Source: Stutzerimonas stutzeri
Lineage (GTDB): Bacteria; Pseudomonadota; Gammaproteobacteria; Pseudomonadales; Pseudomonadaceae
Assembly (NCBI RefSeq): GCF_024448985.1
Contig: NZ_JAMOII010000002.1
Coordinates: forward strand, 310,001-374,000
Direction of reading: 5' to 3'
Length of the DNA: 64,000 bases
Shown: positions 33,941-43,638 of the stretch, piece after piece
Layout of the letters: every line of letters starts with the position of its first letter
Numbering within the stretch: position 1 is the first letter of the stretch
The notes under the pieces: model-generated
What the model was told of the DNA's origin: nothing
The model's database searches: none
Seen by the model: only the letters and a program-made list of their open reading frames with translations
Position numbers and translations under genes: made by a program

Positions 33941-35335
33941 ATGACCGATGCTGCCCTGATCGATGAGCTGAAGACCCTGGTCGAGCCCGGCAAGGTGTTG
34001 ATCGATGCCGATTCGCTTAATACCTACGGCAAGGATTGGACCAAGCACTTCGCCCCGGCGCCCTCGGCCATCGTTTTTCCGAAGTCCATCGAGCAGGTGC
34101 AAGCCATCGTGCGCTGGGCCAATGAGCGCAAGGTGGCGCTGGTGCCCTCGGGCGGGCGCACCGGGCTGTCCGCGGCGGCCGTGGCGGCCAACGGCGAAGT
34201 GGTGGTCTCCTTCGATTACATGAACCAGATCCTGTCGTTCGACGAGATGGACCGCACCGTGGTCTGTCAGCCGGGCGTGATCACCGTGCAGCTGCAGCAG
34301 TTCGCTGAGGACAAAGGCCTGTACTACCCGGTGGATTTCGCATCGGCCGGCTCCAGCCAGATCGGTGGCAATATCGGCACCAACGCCGGCGGCATCAAGG
34401 TGATTCGCTACGGGATGACCCGCAACTGGGTGGCCGGACTCAAGGTCGTCACCGGCAAGGGCGACCTGCTGGAGCTGAACAAGGACCTGATCAAGAACGC
34501 CACCGGCTATGACCTGCGTCAGCTGTTTATCGGCGCCGAGGGGACGCTGGGCTTCGTGGTTGAGGCCACCATGCGCCTGGAGCGTCAGCCGACCAATCTC
34601 ACTGCGATGGTGCTGGGCACGCCGGACTTCGATTCGATCATGCCAGTGCTGCACGCCTTCCAGGACAAGCTGGACCTGACCGCCTTCGAATTCTTCTCCG
34701 ACAAGTGCCTGGACAAGATTCTCGGCCGCGGCGATATCCCGGCCCCCTTCGAGACCCGCTCGCCCTTCTATGCGCTGCTGGAGTTCGAGGCCACCACCGA
34801 CGAGCGTGCCGAGCAGGCGCTGGCGACTTTCGAGCATTGCGTCAATGAGGGCTGGGTGCTCGACGGCGTGATGAGCCAGAGCGAGCAGCAGCTGCAGAAC
34901 CTATGGAAGCTGCGCGAGTACATCTCCGAGACCATCAGCCATTGGACGCCGTACAAGAACGACATCTCGGTCACCGTTTCCAAAGTGCCGGCCTTCCTTG
35001 CCGACATCGATGCCATCGTTACCGGCAACTACCCGGATTTCGAAGTGCTCTGGTACGGTCACATCGGCGACGGCAACCTGCACCTGAACATCCTCAAGCC
35101 CGAAGCGCTGTCCAAGGACGAGTTTTTCGACAAGTGTGCTTCGGTCAACAAGTGGGTGTTCGAGACGGTCGAGAAGTACAACGGTTCGATTTCCGCCGAG
35201 CATGGCGTCGGCATGACCAAGCGCGACTACCTGGAATACAGCCGTTCGCCGGCAGAAATCGCTTATATGAAGGCGATCAAGGCGGCGTTCGACCCCAACG
35301 GCATCATGAACCCCGGCAAGATATTCGCGGTATGA
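33941..35335 (+). CDS. D-2-hydroxyglutarate dehydrogenase (FAD-linked)
   Basis: FAD-binding oxidase of the GlcD/D2HGDH family, 464 residues. The PCMH-type FAD domain has PSGGRTGLSAAAVAANGEVV and GGNIGTNAGGIKVIRYGMTR; the C-terminal domain ends with ISAEHGVGMTKRDYLEYSRS. It oxidises D-2-hydroxyglutarate to 2-ketoglutarate and passes electrons to ETF. The pairing with SerA is known to drive serine synthesis in P. stutzeri. Start ATG 33941 (MTDAALIDELK) gives the family length; ATG 33938, ATG 33926 and GTG 33911 are alternatives. Confidence 0.93.
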   Translation: MTDAALIDELKTLVEPGKVLIDADSLNTYGKDWTKHFAPAPSAIVFPKSIEQVQAIVRWANERKVALVPSGGRTGLSAAAVAANGEVVVSFDYMNQILSFDEMDRTVVCQPGVITVQLQQFAEDKGLYYPVDFASAGSSQIGGNIGTNAGGIKVIRYGMTRNWVAGLKVVTGKGDLLELNKDLIKNATGYDLRQLFIGAEGTLGFVVEATMRLERQPTNLTAMVLGTPDFDSIMPVLHAFQDKLDLTAFEFFSDKCLDKILGRGDIPAPFETRSPFYALLEFEATTDERAEQALATFEHCVNEGWVLDGVMSQSEQQLQNLWKLREYISETISHWTPYKNDISVTVSKVPAFLADIDAIVTGNYPDFEVLWYGHIGDGNLHLNILKPEALSKDEFFDKCASVNKWVFETVEKYNGSISAEHGVGMTKRDYLEYSRSPAEIAYMKAIKAAFDPNGIMNPGKIFAV

Positions 35336-35336
35336 A

Positions 35337-35386
35337 GTAGGCGGGTGTAACCCGCCAAGGGCATCGGCGGGTAGCACCCGCCCTAC
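35337..35386. repeat. Intergenic palindromic repeat of GTAGGCGGGTG type
   Basis: GTAG-GCGGGTG at 35337-35347 pairs with CACCCGC-CCTAC at 35375-35386, with a second inner GGCGGGT / ACCCGCC pairing. This is a dispersed REP-like element common in P. stutzeri intergenic DNA. It sits between the D2HGDH and FAH-family genes. Confidence 0.65.
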
Positions 35387-35407
35387 GGATCAAAAAAGGA
35401 TCTCCCC

Positions 35408-36073
35408 ATGACCTACAAGCACCAGTACACCGATGGCACGCCGATCCATTACCCGCTGGGCAAGGTAGTCTGCATCGGCCGCAATTACGCCGAGCATGCC
35501 AAGGAACTGAACAATCCGGTGCCTACCGAGCCACTGCTGTTCATCAAGGCCGGTAGTTGCACGGTGCCGCTGGACGGCGGTTTCAGCATCCCGAGCGACC
35601 GCGGCGCAGTGCATTACGAAGCGGAAATCGCCGTACTGATTGGCAAGCCGCTGTCGCGCAAGCCCAACGAGGAAGAGGTCCGCGATGCTATCTCCGGCTT
35701 CGCTCCGGCGCTGGACCTGACCCTGCGCGACGTGCAGGCGAAGCTCAAGGAAAAGGGCCATCCCTGGGAAATCGCCAAGAGCTTCGACGGTGCCTGCGTG
35801 CTGGCGCCGTTCGTGCCGGGCGATGCGGTCCAGGACCTTACCGATATCGGGATCCGGCTGACCATCAACGGCGAGGTTCGTCAGGATGGCAACAGCAACC
35901 AGATGCTCAACGCCGTGCTGCCGCTGCTGCAACACATCGCCGGGCATTTCAGCCTGCAACCGGGCGACGTGGTGCTGACCGGCACACCGGTGGGTGTCGG
36001 CCCGCTGAATCAGGGCGATCAACTAGTGATCGAGCTCGTCGGGTTGTCTCGCTTCGAGAGCCACGTGCTCTAA
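35408..36073 (+). CDS. Fumarylacetoacetate hydrolase (FAH) family protein
   Basis: Protein of 221 residues of the FAH fold. It opens GKVVCIGRNYAEHAKELNNP and has the divalent-metal ligands in HYEAEIAVLIGK and LTLRDVQ, plus PGDVVLTGTPVGVG near the end. Family members act on acylpyruvates or decarboxylate oxaloacetate-like acids; this one is close to the E. coli YcgM group. AAAGGA precedes the ATG. It follows D2HGDH on the same strand behind a repeat. Confidence 0.88.
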   Translation: MTYKHQYTDGTPIHYPLGKVVCIGRNYAEHAKELNNPVPTEPLLFIKAGSCTVPLDGGFSIPSDRGAVHYEAEIAVLIGKPLSRKPNEEEVRDAISGFAPALDLTLRDVQAKLKEKGHPWEIAKSFDGACVLAPFVPGDAVQDLTDIGIRLTINGEVRQDGNSNQMLNAVLPLLQHIAGHFSLQPGDVVLTGTPVGVGPLNQGDQLVIELVGLSRFESHVL

Positions 36074-36177
36074 TCCAATCCGGCCGGATGCGCGCACAGC
36101 GTCCGGCCACATTTCCATATCGTCATCTTCCTGGCTCGTGCTGTAATCCGGCGCCTCGTTCTTGTGTCGGTCCGTTC

Positions 36178-37089
36178 ATGCCAGCCAAATCCTCACGCCG
36201 TTCCCGCCTGCGCCTGTTCCTTTATGTTCTGCTGGGTTTAACCGTTGCCGCGGTAGTGGTCGCGGGCGTGCTGCTGCATTGGAACGATCAACTGGAACTC
36301 TATTGGCAGGAGCAGTTCGTCGATGCAGAACAGCGGGCGGCGAGTGTCTGGCTGCCGGATTACGAACTGGTGCTGGAAACCACCCTGACCGGCCTGGAAG
36401 AGGACGAAACTTCGGGCCTGAGCTGGAGCCCCGCTACCGGCACACTGTTCACCGTCACTGGACAGAATCCTCAGCTGGTCGAATTCACGACGAGTGGAGT
36501 GATGCTGCGTCGTGTACGGCTGACTGGCTTCTCCGATCCTGAAGCAGTCGAGGTGCTGGGTGACGGCCGGTTGGCCATCGTCGACGAGCGTCGCCGGCTG
36601 GTTGCGGTGTTCCAGCTGCAACCAGATGTTGAAGAGCTGGACCTCGGCGATCTGGCGCACTACGACTTGGGTTTTGATGATGCAGGCAACAAGGGATTCG
36701 AGGGCTTGGCCTGGAATCCGCATACCCAACGCATGCTGCTTGCGAAGGAGCGCGATCCGCAGGGCCTGTTCGAACTGCCATTCCCTGGTGAGGACGGCGC
36801 TGCCGGTGCACTCGAGGCACTGCCCAGTCAGCCACTGTTGGTACGCGACATTTCCTCCGTAGCCATTGACCCGCGTACAGGCCATACCCTGATGCTGTCA
36901 GACGAATCGCGCCTGCTCGTTGAGCTCGATTTGCGTAGTCGACCGCGCAGCTTCATCAGTTTGCTCGGTGGTCTCAACGGCCTGGTAGAAGGCATTGATC
37001 AGGCCGAAGGCGTGGCCATGGATGAGCGCGGCAATATCTACGTGGTCGGCGAGCCCAACCGCTTCTATATATTCAGCCGCAAGCGGTGA
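36178..37089 (+). CDS. SdiA-regulated-domain (YjiK-like) membrane-anchored protein, paralog 1
   Basis: Protein of 303 residues: an N-terminal basic stretch, one membrane helix (about 13-33) and an extracytoplasmic beta-propeller. It has ETSGLSWSPATGTLFTVTGQNPQLVEF, GFSDPEAVEVLGDGRLAIVDE and GFEGLAWNPHTQRMLLAKERDP, each repeated in the neighbour. Proteins of this fold bind unknown ligands; the name comes from an E. coli gene under SdiA. No catalytic site is seen. Confidence 0.82.
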   Translation: MPAKSSRRSRLRLFLYVLLGLTVAAVVVAGVLLHWNDQLELYWQEQFVDAEQRAASVWLPDYELVLETTLTGLEEDETSGLSWSPATGTLFTVTGQNPQLVEFTTSGVMLRRVRLTGFSDPEAVEVLGDGRLAIVDERRRLVAVFQLQPDVEELDLGDLAHYDLGFDDAGNKGFEGLAWNPHTQRMLLAKERDPQGLFELPFPGEDGAAGALEALPSQPLLVRDISSVAIDPRTGHTLMLSDESRLLVELDLRSRPRSFISLLGGLNGLVEGIDQAEGVAMDERGNIYVVGEPNRFYIFSRKR

Positions 37090-37197
37090 CGAGCGGCGCC
37101 AACCACTGTCATAGCGGCAAAGGCCGTTTCGCCTGTTAAGGTTCGGATAAGCCTGATGGCGCACACTGGCGGCCCTTTCATTTTGCAGAGCGGCAAT

Positions 37198-38106
37198 ATG
37201 CGTCGAGCTTTCAAGTTACTTCTAGCCGGGTTTTTCGGCGTGGCCCTGCTGCTGACGATCGCGGCAGGCCTGCATTACCAACTATTTGAACGCGCCTGGT
37301 TTCATCTCTCGCAGTGGCAGCAGGCGGGTGAGCGTCCGGCCGCTTCGCTATGGCTGCCGGACTATCGTGCCGTGATACAAGCCAAGCCCGTGCACGGCAT
37401 TGAGGATGACCTTTCCGCGCTGACCTACGACCCTGACCGCCAGAGCCTGATTGCCGTGACCAACGGAAACCCGCAGCTGATTGAGCTCAGCCTGGAAGGC
37501 ACGCTGCTGCGGTCGATTCCGTTGAACGGTTTCGGCGATCCGGAGGCAATCGAATACATATCGCGTGGCGTGTACGTGATCGGCGATGAGCGCCTGCAGC
37601 GGTTGCTGAGGGTCGAGGTTGACGAACACACTCAGTCGATCAACGCAGCAGACATGCAACAGCTCTCGGTGGGCATCGAGCAGAACGGTAATAAGGGCTT
37701 CGAAGGGTTGGCCTATGACCAGGCGGGCAAGCGACTGTTCGTGGCCAAGGAGCGTGACCCGGTGCGAATCTATGAAATTACAGGATTCCCTTTCGGCGAT
37801 GATGCTCAGCCAATCGTGGTGCACATCAGTGAAGACCGGGAGCGTGACGCCGACCTGTTCGTGAGGGACTTGTCCAGCCTGCATTACGACGAGCGGAGTG
37901 GGCACCTGCTGGCGCTTTCGGATGAGTCGCGTCTGGTGGTTGAGCTGGATGTTCGAGGTAAGCCCATCAGCAGCCTGTCGCTAAGTGCGGGCACTGATGG
38001 GCTGGCAGAGGATGCCCCACAGGCAGAAGGCCTCGCCATGGGGCCCGACGGCACGCTCTATGTGGTCAGTGAGCCAAACCTGTTCTACCTGTTTCGCAAA
38101 GACTAG
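37198..38106 (+). CDS. SdiA-regulated-domain protein, paralog 2
   Basis: Protein of 302 residues, a tandem paralog of the gene before it. Shared blocks include GNKGFEGLAYDQAGKRLFVAKERDP, FVRDLSSLHYDERSGHLLALSDESRLVVELD and AEGLAMGPDGTLYVVSEPNLFY. One N-terminal helix (about 5-24) places the propeller in the periplasm. ATG 37198 aligns with paralog 1; ATG 37156 would add 14 residues without homology. The pair arose by duplication but has clearly diverged. Confidence 0.82.
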   Translation: MRRAFKLLLAGFFGVALLLTIAAGLHYQLFERAWFHLSQWQQAGERPAASLWLPDYRAVIQAKPVHGIEDDLSALTYDPDRQSLIAVTNGNPQLIELSLEGTLLRSIPLNGFGDPEAIEYISRGVYVIGDERLQRLLRVEVDEHTQSINAADMQQLSVGIEQNGNKGFEGLAYDQAGKRLFVAKERDPVRIYEITGFPFGDDAQPIVVHISEDRERDADLFVRDLSSLHYDERSGHLLALSDESRLVVELDVRGKPISSLSLSAGTDGLAEDAPQAEGLAMGPDGTLYVVSEPNLFYLFRKD

Positions 38107-38137
38107 CCGGCTCAACTGGCCGGCAGATCGAAGGGGC

Positions 38138-38809
38138 TTAACGCTTGAGTGTCTGCACGCCGTCCTTCGTGCCGAGCAATAGAATATCGGCGGGGCGTGC
38201 GGCGAACAGCCCATTGGTAACCACACCGACGATGTTGTTGATCTGCGCTTCGACATCCGGCGCGAAGCCGATCATCAAGTTGTGCACGTCGAGAATGACG
38301 TTACCGTTGTCGGTCACTACGCCGTCGCGGTAGACAGGGTCGCCGCCTAGATTGACCAGCTCGCGGGCCACGTGGCTGCGTGCCATGGGGATGACCTCGA
38401 CCGGCAGCGGGAACTCGCCGAGGCGCTCGACCAACTTGCTGCCATCGGCGATGCAGATGAAGGTTCTGGCCACCGCTGCGACGATTTTCTCGCGGGTCAG
38501 GGCTGCACCGCCGCCTTTGATCAGCTCGAGATGGCTGTTGGTTTCATCGGCGCCGTCGATGTAAAACTCGAGTTCGGACACGGAGTTCAGGTCGTAGACC
38601 GGGATTCCATGTCCCTTCAGACGCTCGGCCGTTGCATCGGAACTGGCCACGGCACCATCAAAGAATCCCTTGTGCTTGGCCAACAGGTCGATGAAAAAGT
38701 TGGCAGTGGAACCGGTGCCGATGCCGACGATGCTGCGGTCGGTGAGCTGCGGGACGATGAGGTCGACGGCGGCCTGGGCGACGGCCTGCTTGAGTTGATC
38801 CTGAGTCAT
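38138..38809 (-). CDS. rpiA: Ribose-5-phosphate isomerase A
   Basis: Converts ribose 5-phosphate and ribulose 5-phosphate; 223 residues. It has the family motifs [54 protein letters not shown] and the catalytic Glu and Lys in this stretch. ATG 38809 gives [18 protein letters not shown], the usual Pseudomonas start. It is divergent from ilvA across 173 bases. Confidence 0.96.
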   Translation of the reverse strand: MTQDQLKQAVAQAAVDLIVPQLTDRSIVGIGTGSTANFFIDLLAKHKGFFDGAVASSDATAERLKGHGIPVYDLNSVSELEFYIDGADETNSHLELIKGGGAALTREKIVAAVARTFICIADGSKLVERLGEFPLPVEVIPMARSHVARELVNLGGDPVYRDGVVTDNGNVILDVHNLMIGFAPDVEAQINNIVGVVTNGLFAARPADILLLGTKDGVQTLKR

Positions 38810-38982
38810 GGCGTATGGGTCCGGGCGAAGTGGAATCGAAGGTGCGAAATTATAACGGGGCCTCACCGGTGGGTCTTGTCCGGCGAGACTGTAACGGTGA
38901 TTTGCGCGCCGATTGCCGGTGGTCGGCGGGTTTTTCGCAGAGTAGACTCGTTGGCCCCGCAATGCCCGCCAAGATAGCCACG

Positions 38983-40497
38983 ATGCTCGAACAATACGTC
39001 AAGAAGATCCTCACCTCGCGCGTCTACGACGTCGCCGTGGAAACCCCGTTGCAACCCGCCCGCCAGCTTTCCGAGCGGCTCGGCAACCAGATTCTGCTCA
39101 AGCGCGAAGATCTGCAGCCGGTGTTCTCCTTCAAGATTCGTGGCGCCTATAACAAGCTGGCGCAGCTGTCGCCCGAGGAGTTGGCGCGCGGCGTGGTCAC
39201 CGCCTCTGCTGGCAACCATGCCCAAGGGCTGGCGTTGGCTGCGCGTGAGCTGGGTATCAAGGCGACTATCGTCATGCCACGCACAACGCCGGAGCTCAAA
39301 GTACAAGGTGTGCGTGCACGCGGCGGCAAGGTGGTGTTGCACGGCGATGCCTTTCCCGAGGCGCTGGCGCATTCGCTGAAGCTGGTTGAAGAGAAGGGCT
39401 ACGTCTATATCCACCCCTATGACGATCCGCATGTGATCGCAGGGCAGGGCACCGTGGCGATGGAAATCCTCCGCCAGCATCAGGGGCCGCTGGATGCGGT
39501 GTTCGTGCCGGTCGGCGGTGGCGGCCTGATAGCCGGCGTTGCGGCCTACATCAAATATCTGCATCCAGAAACCAAGGTCATCGGTGTCGAGCCGGACGAT
39601 TCCAACTGCCTGCAACAGGCAATGGCGGCGGGCGAGCGCGTGGTGCTGTCGCAGGTGGGGCTATTCGCCGATGGTGTCGCGGTGGCCCAGATCGGCGAAC
39701 ACTGCTTCGAACTCTGCAAAGACTATGTCGACGAAGTGATCACCGTCAGCACCGATGAGATCTGCGCGGCGATCAAGGACATTTATGATGACACCCGCTC
39801 GATCACCGAGCCGGCGGGCGCCCTCGCGGTGGCCGGGATCAAGAAGTACGTCGAGCGCGACGGCGTGACCAAGCAGGTGCTGGTGGGTATCGATTCGGGT
39901 GCCAATGTCAACTTCGATCGCTTGCGGCACGTCGCCGAACGCGCCGAGCTGGGCGAAAAGCGCGAGGCTATCATCGCCGTGACCATCCCCGAGCAGCCGG
40001 GCAGTTTCAAGGCTTTCTGCGAGGCCCTGGGTAAGCGTCAGATCACCGAATTCAATTACCGCTATCACCAGGATCGCGAGGCGCACATTTTCGTTGGCGT
40101 GCAGACGCATCCGGAACACGATCCCCGCGCGGCGCTGGTCGAAGGGCTGCGTGCCAAAGGCTTTCCGGTGCTGGATCTCACCGACAATGAACTGGCCAAG
40201 TTGCACACGCGTCACATGGTGGGTGGGCATGCGTCCGGCGTCAGCGACGAGGTGGTGTTCCGCTTCGAATTCCCGGAGCGGCCGGGTGCACTGTTCAACT
40301 TTCTCAACAACCTGGGCGGCCGCTGGAACATCTCCATGTTCCATTACCGCAACCACGGCGCAGCTGATGGTCGAGTGGTCGCTGGCCTGCAAGTGCCAGC
40401 CGAAGAGCGCCACCTGCTACCGGCCGCGCTGGACAAGATCGGCTACCGCTATTGGGACGAAACAGATAACCCTGCCTATCAACTATTTCTCGGCTAA
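38983..40497 (+). CDS. ilvA: Biosynthetic threonine dehydratase
   Basis: PLP enzyme that deaminates threonine to 2-oxobutanoate for isoleucine; 504 residues. PLP Lys51 lies in [12 protein letters not shown], the glycine loop is [10 protein letters not shown], and two ACT-like regulatory domains fill residues 325-504 ([22 protein letters not shown] and [23 protein letters not shown]), which give feedback inhibition by isoleucine. The start [18 protein letters not shown] is the family form. Confidence 0.96.
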   Translation: MLEQYVKKILTSRVYDVAVETPLQPARQLSERLGNQILLKREDLQPVFSFKIRGAYNKLAQLSPEELARGVVTASAGNHAQGLALAARELGIKATIVMPRTTPELKVQGVRARGGKVVLHGDAFPEALAHSLKLVEEKGYVYIHPYDDPHVIAGQGTVAMEILRQHQGPLDAVFVPVGGGGLIAGVAAYIKYLHPETKVIGVEPDDSNCLQQAMAAGERVVLSQVGLFADGVAVAQIGEHCFELCKDYVDEVITVSTDEICAAIKDIYDDTRSITEPAGALAVAGIKKYVERDGVTKQVLVGIDSGANVNFDRLRHVAERAELGEKREAIIAVTIPEQPGSFKAFCEALGKRQITEFNYRYHQDREAHIFVGVQTHPEHDPRAALVEGLRAKGFPVLDLTDNELAKLHTRHMVGGHASGVSDEVVFRFEFPERPGALFNFLNNLGGRWNISMFHYRNHGAADGRVVAGLQVPAEERHLLPAALDKIGYRYWDETDNPAYQLFLG

Positions 40498-40518
40498 CCA
40501 GCCGTACCGCGAGGATTG

Positions 40519-40959
40519 ATGGAACACTATCAACTGCTGAACATCGTCCACGCCGCGCTGGCGATCATCCTGACGCTCGGTCTGGTTGCCCACATCGCGA
40601 TGCTGTGGAAGGCCTGGCGGCGTGCCGACTCGGCCGTGCTGCAGCAGAAGCTGCGAAGAACGCGCCTGATGTCGCTGCCGCTGCTTGCGGTAATGGCATT
40701 GTCGTTGCCGGTGACCGGCTGGTGGCTGGCGCATCTGGCGGGCTTTCCGCTTGGTCAGCTGTGGTTGCTCGCCAGCTCGGTGCTGTTTCTGCTGCTCGTG
40801 CCGCTCGGGTTGTTGCTCGGCGGCCGTCTGCGGGCCTGGCAGGGGCTGGGTGATACGCCGGCGCCTGCGTCCCTTCCACGTTTTGCGCTGGTGTATGCCG
40901 GCCTGATCCTGCTGATTCTGATCGTCATCATGGGCCTGATGGGGGCCAAGCCGGTCTGA
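40519..40959 (+). CDS. DUF2269-like four-helix membrane protein
   Basis: Protein of 146 residues with four membrane helices (about 8-28, 49-70, 77-100, 120-141) and a cytoplasmic Arg-rich loop. It resembles DUF2269 and the gene two positions downstream in fold and length. ATG 40519 has GAGG just upstream. It overlaps the SDR-DoxX gene by one base (TGATG). Function unknown. Confidence 0.72.
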   Translation: MEHYQLLNIVHAALAIILTLGLVAHIAMLWKAWRRADSAVLQQKLRRTRLMSLPLLAVMALSLPVTGWWLAHLAGFPLGQLWLLASSVLFLLLVPLGLLLGGRLRAWQGLGDTPAPASLPRFALVYAGLILLILIVIMGLMGAKPV

Positions 40960-42227
40960 TGCGCATCCTGCTGGTGGGTGCCGGCGGCTTCATTGGCCGG
41001 CATTTGCTGCGGGCGTTGCATGCCGAAGGCCATCAGCTGTTCGCGACTTCGCGATCGGGGCACGGCGCCGAACTCCCCGGCGTGCGCTGGCTGCCGCTGG
41101 AACTCGTCAAACTGTCCAACCAGCCTGAGCATTTCAACTGGCCGGACGGCATCGATCTACTCATCAATGCCAGCGGCGTGCTCAGCGCTGACGCGCATCA
41201 CCTTAGCGAAGTGCAGGATCGTGGCGTACGTGTGCTGTTCGATCTTGCGGCGCGTAACGGCGCGCGCATTCTTCAGCTGTCCGCGCTGGGTGCGGGAGAG
41301 CAGCCGGATGTGCCCTTTCTAGCCAGCAAGGCCGCTGCCGACGACTACCTTCTCTCATTGCAAGCGCCCGCCGTGGTGCTACGGCCTTCGCTGGTGCTTG
41401 GCGAGGGCGGGGCGAGCAGCGGCTGGCTGAGTCGTCTTTCGCCCTGGCCGCTGATTCCGTTGCTCGATACCCAGGCGCGGGCGCAGCCGCTGCATGTAGA
41501 TGATCTTGTCGCAGCAATACTTGGATTGCTGCGCCAGTGGCCTAAACGGGCATGCATCGTACCGCTGGTGGGTCCTGAAACGATGACCCTGCCGCAGTTG
41601 ATCGATCGGCTGCGTGCGGCCCAGGGCTGGCATCCAGCGCGCTATGTCCAGGTGCCAGCAGTGGTTAGCGGCTTGGGCTCACGGCTCGGTGATCGGCTGG
41701 GTTGGCGTGCGCTCAATTGCCAGACGCTGACACTGGCCCAACGCGACAATCTCGCTTCGCCGGACGCAATGAAAACTATCTGTGGCTGCGCTGCGGCGCC
41801 TCTGGCGAGCCGGCTGATCGGCTGGCCGCGGCGCGAACAGAGCGTGGCCTTGACGTTGCGTCCGTTGCTGCTCGCGATGTTGGTGCTGATCTGGCTGGGC
41901 ACCGCGCTGGTTTGCCTCGGCCCGGGCTACGACTGGGGGCTGCGTATCATGGCCGAGATCGGCGTGCGGAGCTGGCAGGCCGCCGCCGCGGTGATCGCCG
42001 GTGCTCTGGCCGATGCCGCGCTCGGGGTTGGCCTGCTGCTGCGGCGCTGGCGCCGTCACGCCCTGCGTGCGCAGCTGGCATTGATGCTCGGCTACATGCT
42101 GATAATCAGCCTATGGCTGCCACATTACTGGTTCGATCCTTTCGGCGCGGTGGCCAAGAATATCGTGCTGCTGGTCGCTACCTTGTGGCTGCTGTGGACC
42201 GAGCCAGTACCGGAGAAACGACGATGA
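40959..42227 (+). CDS. NAD(P)-binding SDR fused to DoxX-like membrane domain
   Basis: Protein of 422 residues. Residues 1-290 are an extended SDR of the NDUFA9/complex-I-like type, with the nucleotide motif VGAGGFIGRHLLRAL and the LASKAAADDYLLS region. Residues 300-415 hold four membrane helices like DoxX/DUF417 proteins. The fusion suggests redox chemistry at the inner membrane. It overlaps both neighbours, a DUF2269-like and a DUF2269 protein, by one and four bases, so the three probably work together. Confidence 0.83.
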   Translation: MRILLVGAGGFIGRHLLRALHAEGHQLFATSRSGHGAELPGVRWLPLELVKLSNQPEHFNWPDGIDLLINASGVLSADAHHLSEVQDRGVRVLFDLAARNGARILQLSALGAGEQPDVPFLASKAAADDYLLSLQAPAVVLRPSLVLGEGGASSGWLSRLSPWPLIPLLDTQARAQPLHVDDLVAAILGLLRQWPKRACIVPLVGPETMTLPQLIDRLRAAQGWHPARYVQVPAVVSGLGSRLGDRLGWRALNCQTLTLAQRDNLASPDAMKTICGCAAAPLASRLIGWPRREQSVALTLRPLLLAMLVLIWLGTALVCLGPGYDWGLRIMAEIGVRSWQAAAAVIAGALADAALGVGLLLRRWRRHALRAQLALMLGYMLIISLWLPHYWFDPFGAVAKNIVLLVATLWLLWTEPVPEKRR

Positions 42228-42694
42228 GCCTGTATCTGTTGCTGAAGACGCTGCACATCCTGTCCTCGACGGTACTGTTCGGCACCGGGCTGGGATCGGC
42301 GTACTACAGCTGGCGCGCCTGGCGTAGCGGCAAGGTCGAAGTGATCGCCGTGACCTTTCGCCACTTGGTGTTCGCCGACTGGGCGTTCACCGCGACCACG
42401 GCAGTCATCCAACCGCTCAGCGGTCTGGCGCTGGTGCACCTGGCCGGTTTCGACCTGACCCAGCCCTGGTTGATGTGGAGCATCGCGCTCTACGTACTGG
42501 CCGGCGCCTGCTGGCTGCCGGTGGTGTGGTTGCAGATTCGCGTGCACAAGCTGGCCGAGCAGGCGCTGCGCGACGGCACCCCTCTGCCTGCCGAGGCGTT
42601 CCGTTACATGCGCTGGTGGTTCGCCCTCGGCTGGCCGGCGTTCATCTCGTTCGTGGTGATCTTTTACCTGATGGTGGGTAAAGGCGCCCCTTGA
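42224..42694 (+). CDS. DUF2269 membrane protein
   Basis: Protein of 156 residues with four helices and the DUF2269 signature LLKTLHILSSTVLFGTGLGSAYY. It also carries MRWWFALGWPAFISFVVIFYLMVGK at the end. Conserved His and Trp residues in the helices suggest a heme or quinone site, which is inference. It closes the three-gene operon and is followed by a palindromic repeat. Confidence 0.82.
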   Translation: MSLYLLLKTLHILSSTVLFGTGLGSAYYSWRAWRSGKVEVIAVTFRHLVFADWAFTATTAVIQPLSGLALVHLAGFDLTQPWLMWSIALYVLAGACWLPVVWLQIRVHKLAEQALRDGTPLPAEAFRYMRWWFALGWPAFISFVVIFYLMVGKGAP

Positions 42695-42699
42695 AGTCC

Positions 42700-42757
42700 G
42701 TAGGGCCGAATTTACTCGTCCGCGGAGTCGTGCCAGGCCGAACAAGTTCGGCCCTAC
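42700..42757. repeat. Intergenic palindromic repeat GTAGGGCCGAA ... TTCGGCCCTAC
   Basis: An 11-base perfect inverted repeat (42700-42710 with 42747-42757) encloses 36 bases, with a second inner GCCGAAC-AA-GTTCGGC hairpin at 42737-42752. It resembles a dispersed REP-like element and lies between the DUF2269 gene and the convergent HAD gene, where it may also stop transcription. Confidence 0.7.
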
Positions 42758-42805
42758 AGGCTACTCCAAGGACAGTTCCTTCGAGGGCGCAGCGAGCTGA
42801 AAGAT

Positions 42806-43459
42806 CTAGCGCAGGCTGATGATGTCCCAGCCGCGCTGCTGCGCGATCTCACGCAGGATCGGATCGGGATCGACCGCAACCGGATGGCTGACCCGCTCGA
42901 GCAGCGGAAGGTCGTTGCGCGAATCGCTATAGAAGTAGGCGTCATCCAGGCTCTGGTCGTTTTCCTCAAGCCAGCGTTCGATCCGAGTGACCTTACCCTC
43001 CTGGAAGCAGGGCACATCGGTGAGGCGCCCGGTATAGCGACCGTCGGCCATCTCGCATTCGGTGGCCAGTAACGTATCGACGCCCAGCCGCTTGGCGATC
43101 GGCCCGGTGATGAAGCGGTTGGTGGCGGTAATGATCACCACCCGATCGCCAGCTTCGTGATGCTGGCGCACCAGGGCCTCGCCCTTGGCCAGCACGATGG
43201 GTTCGATATGGTCGCGCATGAATTCGTCATGCCACTGCGCCAACTGCGCCATCTCGCTGCGCCCCAGCAGTTCCTGGCAGAAGTTCTGATACGCCAGCAC
43301 GTCCAGCTCGCCGGCCAGGTAGTCCTGATAGAAAGCGTCGTTGCGGGCCCGGTAATCGGTAGCGTCGACCAGGTTGCGCTGGCAAAGGAATTCGCCCCAG
43401 GCGTGGTCGCTGTCACCGGCCAGCAGGGTGTTGTCGAGATCGAATAGGGCCAGGCGCAC
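42806..43459 (-). CDS. HAD-IB (SerB-like) phosphatase
   Basis: Protein of 217 residues of HAD subfamily IB. The nucleophile motif [11 protein letters not shown] has Asp7 and Asp9, motif II is VIITATN, and motif [21 protein letters not shown] carries the metal Asp residues. Close relatives in Pseudomonas hydrolyse small phosphomonoesters; the substrate is not known. It is not the main phosphoserine phosphatase judging by length. GTG 43459 has GAGGAA six bases upstream. It is divergent from rppH. Confidence 0.88.
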   Translation of the reverse strand: MRLALFDLDNTLLAGDSDHAWGEFLCQRNLVDATDYRARNDAFYQDYLAGELDVLAYQNFCQELLGRSEMAQLAQWHDEFMRDHIEPIVLAKGEALVRQHHEAGDRVVIITATNRFITGPIAKRLGVDTLLATECEMADGRYTGRLTDVPCFQEGKVTRIERWLEENDQSLDDAYFYSDSRNDLPLLERVSHPVAVDPDPILREIAQQRGWDIISLR

Positions 43460-43638
43460 GCTGCGTTCCTCAGAGCGATGAAGGGACGCGAAGCATAGCG
43501 GGATTGCCCGGCGCATGGCACCCGCAAGGCGTCGAACGGGCCCCGGAGGCGGTTGATGATCGGCATGCTCAGCGCGCTTTCTGCTTATCGTCTTTTTGTG
43601 GAACAATGCCGCGACATGCGTTTGCGAGGTTGTATGCC

